From: Euglena gracilis | Taxonomy: Eukaryota > Euglenida > Euglenophyceae > Euglenales | Reading direction: 5' to 3' | DNA: 64,000 nt | Assembly: GCA_039621445.1 (NCBI GenBank) | Contig: CP154956.1 | Coordinates: 55,955,419-56,019,418, forward strand | Part shown: in pieces, positions 23,385-33,602 of the stretch | How positions within the stretch are numbered: the first letter of the stretch is position 1 | Layout of the letters: each line of letters opens with the position of its first letter | Made by a program: the position numbers and the translations under genes | The notes under the pieces: model-generated | Told to the model about the DNA's origin: nothing | Seen by the model: only the letters and a program-made list of their open reading frames with translations | The model's database searches: none

Positions 23385-23940
23385 AAAGAACAGCACGCCC
23401 AGCCTCTAACCCCCAGGGATTTCTCGACGCTGCGTGCCGCAAAGTTTTTCCACGCGCCCATTAGGGCCTGTCAGTACAACAAGCTGAGGTGCGCTGGAGG
23501 AAACAATTCGTTGGGCAGAGGCTCACACACCGTTGCCTGAAGTGGACTTCGACACACAACTACGGCAGTCCACCTCTACAGGGCAGCCAAAGCAAGCAGG
23601 ACTCCACACCCGCCACACCACCAACGCAGCACGTCCGAGCCGCAATGACGCCCCCGAGGAGCCGCAGGGCGTGAAGGACAGCGGAAAACGGAATCACCGG
23701 CCCACCCGTCATTAACACCCAGACCTTAAACGGCACCGAGCCCTGCCACCTCCCCATTGCCTGACCAACCACACTGACTCACGTGGTCGAAGAACACCTG
23801 AAGCTGATCAACAGCGGCCTCACCTCGCGCCTTTTACTATTCTCTAAGCTCGCCCCCTTTACCTTCCCTCCCTCCCCAGCGTGCACAGACTGTTGCCTCT
23901 GTACATAGCCTTACTCCCCTGAACTCTTCAAATCCAGTAG
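23385..23940. other. Spacer, no supported gene
   Basis: GC-richer up to 23,700 and probably trailing LINE-derived sequence. Open frames of about 60 codons have no recognisable content. A pyrimidine-rich stretch at 23,840-23,880 leads toward the retrotransposon pile. Confidence 0.35.
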
Positions 23941-24990
23941 GCTGTGCCCCTGGTCGGTGGATTCGGTTGGCCCCACCACCGTTGTTTGTTTGAAGAAAGG
24001 CCCAAATTTTTGAGTAAACCAACCCCTACCCCTCTGGTGGAGTGGGGTCCCCAAACCTGGGGGGGGGGTACCCCTTGTTTGGTCAAAAATTCTTTAGTGA
24101 GTGATAGAAGGAATGGTGTCTGCCTTAATGGCTTTATAGGGCGGTTTCAACGTAATTAATTGAGTCCCCAAACCTGGGGGGGGGGGGTACCCCTTGTTTG
24201 GTCAAAAATTCTTTAGTGAGTGATAGAAGGAATGGTGTCTGCCTTAATGGCTTTATAGGGCGGTTTCAACGTAATTAAAAGGGGGGCCCCGGTTTCATAG
24301 AGAAACGTGTTGCTGCCACACAAGACGTCATCAAATGAAAGGGACTGATTTGGGGGCACTGTGGAATGGAGACAACTCTCTCCCACTTGTGAAGTTTTTG
24401 ACCTTTACGTTGAATTTTGATGTAGGGTGCCCCACCCAACACACTGGTGTTTTTTTTGGACCTGTGCCATATCACAACTTCTGTATAAACAGAGGATTCA
24501 TGAACAGAAATGAGTTGTGTACGCAATGTACATGTATCAGATGGCAGGGGGGAGCCCCTGGAGGATTGGGAGGGGATGCCAGAATGCACCATATTTCTCC
24601 AAATTTTGGTTCCAAAGCCTTTTATAAGGTGCCAACATGGCATGGAACCTCAGGCCACCAAAGCCAGGGATCAAAAGCATAGCACTGTATGCACTGCGTG
24701 CTTGGGCCTTTCAAAATTGAAACAGTTGAATTAAAGTGTAAACCACTTGGTCAGTGGTGGCTTCGGGGGGGGTACCCCCATTTTGTCCAAAATCACCCAT
24801 AAAAGCGTAAAGGCACTTTGATAACGCTTTAAACTGGGGTTTCTTCCCAGGAAATCGTTTCTGGTTGAATTTTGTATTTGTTTCCCCTCCAGAATTTGCC
24901 AGAGCAAATCATACAAAGAAGGGGCCACCCGGGGGGTGGCATTTTTTCCCCCCTGCAATTGGTGAACATATTAGGGGGTGATTTTCAGGC
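23940..24990 (-). pseudogene. Tyrosine-recombinase (DIRS-like) retrotransposon fragment, copy C
   Basis: The minus strand encodes, in descending coordinates, the end of the Dam-like domain (about 24,990-24,880), the segment FKALSKC/PSLKRYQSAFTLLWVIL, the recombinase core (SDTCTLRTQLI, PYIKIQRKGQKLHKWERVVS, PQISPFHL) and, after a tandem duplication, QVWGPHSTRGVGVGLLKNLG. The HSTR box (H-x-x-R) of the tyrosine recombinase is intact, but the sequence stops before the nucleophile tyrosine. Frames change several times, often at C or G runs. It matches copy A (29.2-31.6 kb, opposite strand) throughout. It is dead as a gene. Confidence 0.8.
24047..24280 (-). repeat. 117-bp tandem duplication inside the recombinase, copy C
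   Basis: Units 24047-24163 and 24164-24280 are nearly identical (starting GTCCCCAAACCTGG, ending CGTAATTAA). The unit length equals 39 codons, so the duplication preserves reading phase apart from the G-run length, which differs by one or two. It repeats the segment just before the HSTR box. Confidence 0.9.
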
Positions 24991-26600
24991 AGGGCTTGTT
25001 CAAAAGTTGAATAACGGGTCCTTGTGGGGCACCATTTCCAATTCCAATGCCCGATCGGGACCAACCGAAATTCATTTGGGTAATTGTGTGTGAGCACACC
25101 TTCTTTGGACATACCTTGGGTTGCGAAACCTTGAGGGATTTGAGAGGGGTCCAATGATTGCCATTGAAAAATCGTACCCCCCCCCCGGTCCGAGGCATCG
25201 GTAATGACAACCATTTCTCCACACGACCGTGGTACTCCAAGGGGAACCGCATCCAAAAGTTTTTGCTTGATGTCCTCGACGAGCTTTTCTTATTTTTGGG
25301 TCCAAACAAATCTTGCATCTTTCTTGCGAAGATTGGTTAAATCCGCACTTGAAAATCTGAATGCTTTCACATGGCGACGAAAAAAGTTGCAAGCTCCCAA
25401 AAATGCACAGAAATCTTTCAAACTTTTCACTTTGAAATCCACCAAAGCTTTATTTTTTTTCTCACTTGGCCTCCATGATCCCCGTTGAACCGAAAAACCA
25501 AGGTATTCAAGGCTTTCTTTCAAAAAGTCACACTTGGTCAACTTGATTCGGAGCTTGTGCTTTTCACCACTTTAAAAAGTTCCACCAACAAAAACAAATG
25601 TTCGGGGATGGTGGATGCTCCCACCCCGAAATCATCGAAAAATGCTCCCACAAAACATTTCCTTTGGCCATTTTAGGTTCCAACAGATTTTGCAACCTTT
25701 GGATTTTCCTTCATTTCTGAAATCACCCTTTCCATGAGTTCTTGAAAAAATGCGGGTGCGGCTTGATTTCCAAAAGGCATGAAATTTCATTGCCAAATTT
25801 GGCCATTCGTTGTGACAAATGCGGTGAGTTCTTTGGCCCTTTCACTCAAACCGACTTGCCTAAACCCACTTCTTAGGTCGAGTTTTGATTTTCATCGACA
25901 TTGGGCCAAATTTTCGACCATTTGTTCCATTTTTGGTAAAAATGCCCAATGAATTTTCACATGGCCGTTGACTTTTTTGTATTGGCCCACCATCCTTTTT
26001 GATTGGCTTTCCTTCTTTTTCACCAAAAATGTTGGAGAACAATGGGTTGGGGTCTTTCCTTTGGGGCAGCTCTCCACCAACCCACTTTCCACCAATTCAT
26101 TCACTTGTTTGTGAATTTACATGGAATCCTTTTCGCTCATTGGCCAACATTTGCCACGGATCACCCTCCCCTTGAACTCATCCTTGAGTTCCAAATCACA
26201 CTGGACGAGATGACAACCCATGCTCGGGAGAGGACCAAAAATTTCCCTGTCCTTTTCAAGGAGCACTTTCAATTGGGGTTACTTTTCAAAACGGGCTAGG
26301 TCACCTTGCAAATCACCATGAAGATTCTCCGTTTCCTTGTCAAACAAAGCATCTTTTTGTGGAACGGGAATTTGTTGCAAAAGTCTTGGAATAAGAGTCC
26401 TTGGACAATTCTCATCCGAAACGGTGAAGGGGGAAGAGGGAGTACCTCGGACTTCCATACCATCGGCTCTATTGAACTCCAATTCTTCATTGCTTGAAAC
26501 CATTGTTTACGGCTTGTAGTCCTTCTCGGTGAAGTTCCAATCCACTTCAATTGATAATTCGGCACCAACTTGAGTGACAACTTGAAATTTTCTCCATCTG
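24991..26600 (-). pseudogene. Reverse transcriptase and partial RNase H of the Gypsy-like element
   Basis: Read in descending coordinates: NELVESGLVESCPKGKTPTH then PTFLVKKKE (fingers, about 26,090-26,000), DLRSGFRQVGLSERAKEL (about 25,880-25,820), the catalytic FFDD motif in GAFFDDFGVGAS (about 25,650-25,620; most RTs have Y at the first position), and RNase H beginning VVITDASDRGGGTIFQW (about 25,200). RNase H is cut off at about 24,990. At least five frame changes or stops interrupt it. Function is known for the family; this copy is broken. Confidence 0.75.
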
Positions 26601-26657
26601 CAAAAGAGAATCATGGGGCAAGGATGCGATGGGTGACACGGGGGAGACAACGGGATT

Positions 26658-28860
26658 TCAGCAATATCCAGTTGAATCTCCCTTTCCATGCCCTCCACAC
26701 TCACTTTGGGATACTTTTTTGATTTCATTCACCAAATGTTCCAAACCACATTTACGACATTTCCTCAAAATAAATTTCACGATCTTGTGGTGCAACTCCG
26801 AAATCGGGATGCTTTTCGACTTGTATTCCAAAACCGAAACAATTGTATTCCACTGTGGGGCTGGCAATGCTTTTTCTTGAAAATCGGAGCGGTACGTTTC
26901 CATGCCATTGGGGACTTGAACTTGTGCAATGGAGAGCTTTTCCAAAATTCGCCTCCAATAACAGTCTCCCCTATCCGGGCAAACCAAAACCATCCGGAGA
27001 GGTTCCATGGCCACCTTGGTCAAAACTCGGTCGAGGACCGAGAAAGGGGGATTCGCCCACAAAATTGCACTTTCCTTTTCTCCGATCCGACTCCAGTCAC
27101 AGAAAAACGCGTTGTTACCCCGGGTACAATACTTATTTTCTTGGAAATTTCTGTGGTTTGCAAATAGGTCCACCTCGATGTCAAAATTGTTGATTTCCAA
27201 ACGAGAAAGAACTTCTTTTTTGACATTGGGGGACAAGCGTGTAACTTTCCCTTTTTGAAAAGTCGGTATGTCCGATGAATCCTTGAACCATAATTCTCCA
27301 TCAAAGGATACGTTTTTTCCTTCCACGAGCAACTTGCAAGGAGGGCGTTGTGTCAAAAGACCACCCACTTTTTTATTGGTCAATAAATCCATGCCCAAAA
27401 CGGCTTCAAAAGCGTTTGTTGGAATGACGAACGCCTCTTGCTTCAAAATGCTCTCACCAAATTGGAGAGTGAGCTCGCCTGTTCCATCCGAAAGAACGGC
27501 ATCTCCATTTCCAACTTGGATGGGGACAACCATCGATCTCATGATGGCACCTGGTGGAACACATTTCCGGGCAATGGCACTTGTCGTTGCACCACTGTCG
27601 ATGATGGCCTTGAGGGATGTCCCATTGATGGTCACAATGGTGATGAGGGATGTACCTTTCAAAATGTGAATTGTGTCCATTTTCCTCTTTTTGGCTGAAT
27701 CTGGTTGATGTGTGACGGTTTGTGAGGATGCGGGTGAACTTTTCTCCTTTGCTTTGGCTTTTCTTTCCTCTTTTTGTTTTGTCCAAAATTTGTCCTCATA
27801 ATGACCTTTCTTTCCACAAAACTTGCACCAAAGAGAAACAGAAAACTGAGTGGGTCCAGGTTGGTTGGACTGACTTTGCACACCTTGCACATGGGGAAAA
27901 CCCTTGCCTTTGCCCTTGCCTTTGGCAGGACCACTTCCTTTGCCTTTGGGGTAAACCCCTTTGCCTTTTCCTTTGCCTTGAACCTGGGTAAACCCTGAAG
28001 GATTGGAAGATGAAGAAACCTGGGAATCAACCATGGGCAAGTCTCCTTGGGATTTTTGTGGCTGGGGTGTTTCCTGGAGAGGATGCAGCGAAATTTTCTT
28101 TTGAAGATGACATTCCAAACAATCCTCTTGGGCCTTTTCCAGCAAGCAAACTTTCAAGTCCTCATAAGTTTTGTCCTCCTTTTGTAGTACCTGTCTTGTC
28201 TCAACTCAGAAAACATCTTGGGGTGAATTTTCTTGGAGAGGTAGAGGTACTTTTCCTGGTCTCCCAAAGCTCCCTTTGACATTCTGGGTGTCACCACCTC
28301 AAACTCAACCAACAACCTTTTCACTGTGGCTGGGTCTGGGGTGGTTGAAAGGGACTGGAGATGGTCAAGGGACTCCCGAAGCGTAAGGTCGTTCTCGAGC
28401 TTCGGAAACAGTTGGGACAATGCAAAAAGCACTTTGTCAATCTGGGGCTGCTCCTCAACAACCTTTTTAGCAACCTTTCCGTAATTGGGAACAACACATT
28501 GGATGAGCCAATCCAACTGAAAGCTTCTGGGGCACTTTTCACACCGGAAAGACGCAACCAACGTTCAAACTCTTTCAAAAAGGCTTCAAGGTCCGAACCA
28601 TCAAACGAACGCAACGGGACTGGAGGAAGTTTGGCTGTCACAAAACTTTCTTTCAACTCCAAGCTACCCTTTAACTTCTCAATCCTCTTCTCCCAAAAAG
28701 AGTGGGGTGTGAACGGGGAAACGAGAGGGGGTTGACGAGTCCTTGGACTCGTGGCCGAAGACTCTGAGCTCGAGGTCCTTCAGCTTCTCCTCGGTGTCCT
28801 GTAGAGTGGACTGATGCTCAGGCTCTTGTTCAGGCGGTGGTTACTCAGTCATGGTGGCTC
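26658..28860 (-). pseudogene. Gag, protease and Dam-like part of the Gypsy-like element
   Basis: The likely start is ATG-ACT-GAG at about 28,853, followed at once by a stop. Next come a short coiled-coil (LQDTEEKLKDLELRVFG), a gag core frameshifted near 28,540 (FDGSDLEAFLKEFERWLRL), and a 499-codon frame (28157 to 26658). That frame has a GKGKGKG-rich basic tract, a zinc knuckle CKFCGKKGHYEDKF whose final Cys is replaced by Phe, the protease motif IIDSGATTSAI, and EVDLFANHRNF...LWANPPFSVLDRVL. The NPPF tetrapeptide fits motif IV of Dam-type N6-adenine methyltransferases. The frame ends with a CRKC motif. The protease Asp is present, but loss of the knuckle Cys and frame breaks argue against function. 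Confidence 0.75.
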
Positions 28861-29179
28861 GCAGGCTCACGATATGGCTTTTCACACTTGAGTGGGTTCT
28901 CTTTCTTTGTCCGTACCCGGGTTGAGCTTTCGTTTGTCCGGCTGGCCTTAGTAAAAAGTTTTGACTGGGGGCGCCACACAAAGGAGTGGGTCACACCGGG
29001 TCCAGTCTCTTTCATCCACTGCCCAGGGAGGTCGGGGGGGGGGGGAGGGCAACCAAAGCCACATTTTCAACACCTCCCTGCACCAGAGGCTTCAGAAAAG
29101 TCTAACATGGTGCACAAAAAATGCCCCCCCAGCAACATGTCAACTCATCAATGATGGCATTCAACGCCCCTGGGTAAAT
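28861..29179. other. Junction between minus- and plus-strand retroelements
   Basis: This holds the presumed 5' leader of the minus-strand Gypsy-like element and a G-run (about 29,034-29,047). I found no long terminal repeat and no convincing primer-binding site. Confidence 0.4.
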
Positions 29180-29279
29180 CCCCCAAAATTATCCACACAC
29201 CCAAAGGCCAGAGCCAATCCAACACAGGCAGTGAAAATTCTTATAGACTACGAAAAAACTGAGTAAAGTAAACTGAGTA

Positions 29280-30660
29280 AACTGAGTAAAGAGAGTGGGG
29301 AATTCAGGTACTCAGAATTTAATCCCATGGTTTTTAATTTCAACACCAGAAGGGGGAACAATAAAATGGAGAATGATCAGCGACTGCAGGGAAGCCAATC
29401 AACATTTCCCTGTGAAAACGTTCAAGCCGGATCATATACAGCACATTTTTCCTGTTTTGCAAAAAGGCCACTGGGCAACCAAAATCGTTCTCAAGGATGC
29501 GTATTTTCACATCCCTGTAAACCCAGGCTACGGCCATTTTTGATACATCAGCTAGGGGGGCAGACCTGGGAATTCCAGGCAGGCTGTTTTGGCCGAAACG
29601 TTATGCCCCAAATTTTTATGGGGGTTATGAAAACTTTCGAAAAGATTTGGAGAAAAAAGGGAACTCAGCTATTCATTTACCTGGACGACATTTTGCGGGT
29701 AGCCCCCACCCAAAACAATTTACAAAGTTATCTGAACACAGTGGTCAAGGATTTACTAAGCTCAGGTTTCAAAATCAATGTCAAAAAGTCACCCCTGCAC
29801 CCCACTCTGATCGTAAATCATCTAGGATTTCAACTGAACTTTCCAGAAGGAAAATTACAGGTGCCCCTACAAAAAATAAAGACCATAAAGAAGGAACTGG
29901 GGGAAATCGTGAAAAATGATTACATGTCAAAAAAGCAGCTAGATGCCATATTGGGTCAAATAAGATGCAATTTAATGCCCTGCCCTTTTTGAGGGCTTTC
30001 ACAGATTCCCTGGCAAAATTTTTGGTTACCAAATCTGGAGCCCCCTGTGAATCAAAAAAATCAAGTTTCCCCAGAAATCAAGGGCCAATTAAAGGAGAAA
30101 AAAAATTTGCTACACACCTGGGGGGGCAGACCCTTCCCCCAAAATGCAACCCGGGAATTGCACTCAGACAGCAGCATCAATGTATGGGGGGGGGGGGCTG
30201 GGGGCTGGACATTCACACTGGAAACACTGTCCAGGAGTTCTGGAGAGAAAACTCCATTTTCCGTATAAATGTCAAAGAATTGCATGCAGCAGTCAACACA
30301 TTGAAAAGCTTAAGCAAGCCAGGAGAAACGGTGTCCCTTCAAGTGGAAAATCAGGTAATTTACTATTACCTGACAAAGGGGGGGGGGGGCAGAAAAGACC
30401 CTTTTTCATATGGTGCATGGAGCGCAACATAAACCTTCAGGTGAAATGGGTGCCTTCAAACGAATGCCTAGCAGACCCCATCAGCAGATGGGAAATGGAC
30501 AGGGGGGATTACTCACCAGACCCCCGCATTTTTCGGTGGCTTCAACAGCATTTCAAAATTTTCATCCAGCTAAAAACAGATTTATTTGCTTCACTGGGCA
30601 ACAAAAAACTGCAAATTTTGTGGCCAGGTGGCCCCATTGGGAGGCTTCAGCAGTGGATGC
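29280..30660 (+). pseudogene. RT and RNase H of YR element copy A
   Basis: RT pieces are PWFLISTPEGGTIKWRMISD, KIVLKDAYFHIPV (to about 29,540), then after a frameshift WEFQAGCFGRN and LFIYLDDILRVAP (about 29,670-29,705), the YLDD catalytic motif. VNHLGFQLNFPEGKLQVP marks the thumb. RNase H follows (about 30,160-30,470: SDSSINVWGGG in one frame, INVKELHAAVNTLKSLSK, VKWVPSNECLADPISR). Then TDLFASLGNKKLQ starts the Dam-like domain, with a YANP remnant of the NPP(Y/F/W) motif at about 30,700. Frames switch at poly-G runs near 30,190 and 30,380. Confidence 0.8.
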
Positions 30661-30879
30661 ACTAAAATTCCCCCTGGACAACCTGGGGGATTTATATGCT
30701 AACCCCAACCTGGTCTGTAATTCAGTAATTTCTACCCAGATTGAGGCTGTTTCCAAAGTCCAAAGTTTTGATGGACACCCCCTTTTGGGATTTAGCAGTG
30801 TGGTGCCCCCAATTAATAAAATGAAAGTTCCAGGGACCCCCTGCCCGAAAATCACCCCTTCCATGGGCATGTTCACCAA

Positions 30880-31640
30880 CTGCAGGGGGGAAAATATCCA
30901 CCCCCCAGGTGGCCCCTTCTTTGCATGATTTGCTCAGGCAAATCCTGGAGGGGGAACAAATTTAGGTTGAGACTATAAACTATTTTCTGGGGAAATCCCT
31001 AGTTTAAAGCGTTATCAGAGTTCCCTTTCACTATTATGGGTGATTCTGGAGAAAATGGGGGAAAATGACGCTTTAGTACAATTATTTCAATCTTCCAAGG
31101 CCCAGGCAAGTAATGCCTCCAGTGCTATGCTCTTGATTCCTTGGTTTGGTAGTTTGATATTCAACACCATCTTAGCCCCTTACAAGAGGCTTTGGAATCA
31201 AAATCTGGAAAAATATGGAGCTTTTTGGGATTCCCTCCCAATCCTCCTGGGGCTGGCCCAAGCCCCCTTTCCCTCTGATACATGCACGTTGCGCACACAG
31301 CTGATATTTTGCTCCAGAATTCTCTGTTTATATCGATCTTCTGTTTTGGAGAGAGTCAAACGTACAACCAATGTGTTGGGCAAGGGGCCCTACATTAAAA
31401 TTAGGTGTAAAGCCCAGAAGTCCCACAAACGAGAGAGAGTTGTTTCATTTCCCAGGTGCCCACAGATAAGTCCCTTTCATTTAATCTTAGCTTATGTGGC
31501 TGCAACCCGGTTTAACGTCAAGCCTGGTGGTCCCCTCCTGATTTCACTAAAACCCCCCTATAAGGCCATTAGGGCTGACACAATTGCTTCAATCACCAAA
31601 GAATTTTTGGCCAAACAGGGGGTCCCCCCCCAGGTGTGGG
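30880..31640 (+). pseudogene. Tyrosine recombinase of copy A (N-terminal and core part)
   Basis: A nearly continuous frame encodes the core-binding region (ALVQLFQSSKAQASNASSAM), the box I-like stretch TLRTQLIF...LYRSSVLERV that should hold the first catalytic arginine, PYIKIRCKAQKSHKRERVVS, CPQISPFHLILAYV and ASITKEFLAKQGV. This follows the DIRS recombinase order. The H-x-x-R box and tyrosine are missing on this strand and appear inverted immediately downstream. Confidence 0.75.
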
Positions 31641-31649
31641 GGGCCCAGG

Positions 31650-31858
31650 TCGGGCTCCACACTCTGCCCTTGTGAGGCCTGATTGTGCACTGACATTAGG
31701 GGGGCCAGGGTAGTTTCCATGGCACCTTGGGCACCAAGTCGTTGATAGTGGGCTGTAAGAGCCTCCACCCCCCTCCACTGGCCAATTTCATAAACTTCTT
31801 GGGCAGAAAGGCCCAATTTTTTGAGTAAACAAGCTCCGGCCCCTGTGGTTGAGTGCAT
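31650..31858 (-). pseudogene. Inverted C-terminal recombinase segment belonging to copy A
   Basis: The minus strand reads HSTTGAGACLLKKLGLSAQ, then VYEIGQWRGVEALTAHYQRL, the C-terminal recombinase region with the GQW and HY (nucleophile tyrosine) motifs. The box arginine is Thr (HSTT instead of HSTR), which would abolish catalysis. It is followed on the minus strand by a terminus-like sequence (CCTCACAAGGGCAGAGTGTG). It completes exactly the part missing from the plus-strand copy A, so the segment has been flipped in place or comes from a second copy. Confidence 0.7.
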
Positions 31859-31859
31859 C

Positions 31860-31955
31860 CAGGCTCCGCACTGCGAGATGGTGAGGTCCTGATTTCCTTG
31901 CCGGCTGTTCTGTTCTGGTGAGTTTGTTCGTGCGCGGGGGGTGCTTCTTACTGCT
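31860..31955 (+). repeat. Left inverted terminal repeat of copy B
   Basis: It begins near CAGGCTCCGCACTGCGAGATGG and runs through TTGCCGGCTGTTCTGTTCTG and GCGCGGGGGGTGCTTCTTAC. The reverse complement of the latter blocks is found at about 38,050-38,130. Confidence 0.75.
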
Positions 31956-33290
31956 TTTTGTGGCCGGAGTTAGCTTATTCTTAATTCTGCCCTTCGACCT
32001 CAAGGAGAAAGACTTTCAACTCAACGAGTTCAACAACGTTCACCACATCGACCAAACAATACAGCGAGGAAGAGTATTTCAAGACAATACAGAAAGGTCG
32101 AGGAAAAAACTTTTGATTTCCATGAAAGATGCAACATACCTGGTGTCCAGCGGCCCAGCGGAGCAAGAAAGAACCCCGGTGAAGGCAACAGAAGCTGAAG
32201 AATGTGGAGTTCCAGCAGGCGACAGAGCAACCAACGTGGAACAAGCGACAGTGCAAGGAATTTCAAAGAAAGAATCTGAGACGGAGAAGAGGAGAGGAGC
32301 AGCAGGCGCTGGAGACGATGACGGAGCAGCAGCAGAACACCAGTCCGTGGACGTCGCAACCCCCCCTCTTTCCAATCTCCCGAAAAAGCTCGAATCCAAC
32401 GGCTCAACGACGGCCATGGACCCTGGACAACTGTGGTCAGGAGGACAAGAAAACATAAGGGAAATACCATCACAGGTCCAACAGACTCCCCCCTTCTTCT
32501 ACGGCCCCCCCTTCCAGGGGGTAAAACCAGGGCTATGGCAGCCTTTCAACAAATATCAGAAATCCAAAGGAGTCAAGTCATCATGGCTATGGCAGCCATC
32601 ATCCAGAAGGACCTGGGCTCCAGAATCAAGGCTATGGCAGCCATTATTCAAGAGCAGTGGGCCCATGGGCAAGGCTACGGCAGCCAGTTGGAAAGATCCC
32701 ATTGGGGAAAGGTATGTACAACTTCCCCCCCAACATTTTCTAACACAAACCTCCCAGGAGCAGCAATACAATGCCAAAAACAGGCCATGTTGGCCTATAT
32801 GGGGAATCCAGAAGGACAGAGAAGTCCTGGAGAAAAGGCCAATGGAGGCCAAGCAGGCCTGAGTGCCACTGGAGGCCAAAGGGGCCTGAAGGCAAATGGT
32901 GGCCAATACCATCCAGACCATCCACAACACATCAGCCTTGGGGGGGAGGCCCAAGATTTGCTCAGGCAGGCCCCCCCAGAAGATAATCAGCCCAGCATTA
33001 TATGTACCACCCCGCCACAGACACAGACCTTCCCCCGTTATTCAAAAACAGGGGGAAAGCCTGTCTTTGGGAAGCCCTATGGCAGGGCCAACTGCAGCCC
33101 CAGTGATGGGGCAGCCAGAGGGGGCCCCAGTGATGGGGCAGCCATGGGGAAGGACCCCAGTGATGGGGCCTGTGGAATCACCAGGCACATTACACCCAGG
33201 GGTGCCCCCCTACGAGGCCCTACAGGCCAGTATTCCCCATTGGGTCAAGGCAGGAGCCAGCAGAGAGGTAATAAACCTGATAAGGGAAGG
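31918..33290 (+). CDS. Gag-like first frame of YR element copy B
   Basis: The first part is a 314-codon frame (31918-32862). It starts at a non-ATG codon with a hydrophobic stretch (GCFLLLFVAGVSLFLIL) that lies over the terminal repeat and may be untranslated. A charged region follows (ETEKRRGAAGAGDDDGAAAE). Then come repeats of a GLWQP/GYGS type, three copies at about 32,530-32,690, and a GAPVMGQP repeat at about 33,090-33,170 in the next frame. There is no zinc knuckle. Low-complexity repeats of this kind are common in first frames of YR elements. Nucleic-acid binding is inferred only. Confidence 0.5.
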
Positions 33291-33590
33291 GGTTATGGCA
33301 GATCTTCCCCTCCCCGTTCAGATGTCATTAAAAGTTCCCTTCGAGACACACCAAGAAAAAATGACCGCCCAGAAAATTCTGAGAGAATACGAATGTACAG
33401 GGGCAACCAGGCAAATCCCCCCAGAGGAGGCAAAACATTTTGTCCCTTACTTCATCATTTCCAAAAAAAGATGGGGAAGAGACAAAGAAAGATTAATCTC
33501 AGATTGTCGACAGTTGAATCTCCACTTCACCCCCCAGAAGTTCAGACTGGAACACATGGGAAACATTTTCCCATATTTAAACTGTAAAAA
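33291..33590 (+). pseudogene. N-terminal RT segment of copy B
   Basis: The frame contains KVPFETHQEKMTAQKILREY, HFVPYFIISKKRWGRDKERL, ISDCRQLNLHF and EHMGNIFPYL, the finger region of the RT, matching copy A (PWFLIS...MISDCREANQHF). It ends abruptly at about 33,590. The next RT motif expected (KIDLKDAYFH) is found only on the other strand at about 34,200. Confidence 0.8.
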
Positions 33591-33602
33591 TGCCTTTAAT
33601 TA

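Larger units (their letters stand above)
24991..28860 (-). mobile_element. Ty3/Gypsy-like retrotransposon, truncated and decayed
   Basis: The minus strand carries gag, an incomplete zinc knuckle, aspartic protease, a Dam-methylase-like domain, reverse transcriptase and the start of RNase H, in that order. Integrase and long terminal repeats are not found. The 3' side is replaced at about 24,990 by a same-strand YR-element fragment. The RT is Gypsy-like in motif wording (PTFLVKKK...RMV, then DLRSGFRQ), distinct from the YR-element RTs on the plus strand. Several frameshifts and stops show it is inactive. Confidence 0.75.
29180..31640 (+). mobile_element. DIRS-like YR retrotransposon, copy A
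   Basis: Plus-strand order is RT, RNase H, Dam-like domain, tyrosine recombinase. It has no gag-like first frame, so it is 5'-truncated. A short (CTGAGTAAA)n array at 29,259-29,293 sits near its start. The recombinase is collinear to QGVPPQVWGA (about 31,640). Its C-terminal part then lies on the other strand (31,650-31,858). Multiple frame changes make it inactive. Confidence 0.8.

Noticed and set aside
31868-31980. Membrane anchor at the N-terminus of the YR element's first frame
   Set aside because: The hydrophobic stretch coincides with the inverted terminal repeat and starts at a non-ATG codon, so it is probably untranslated.
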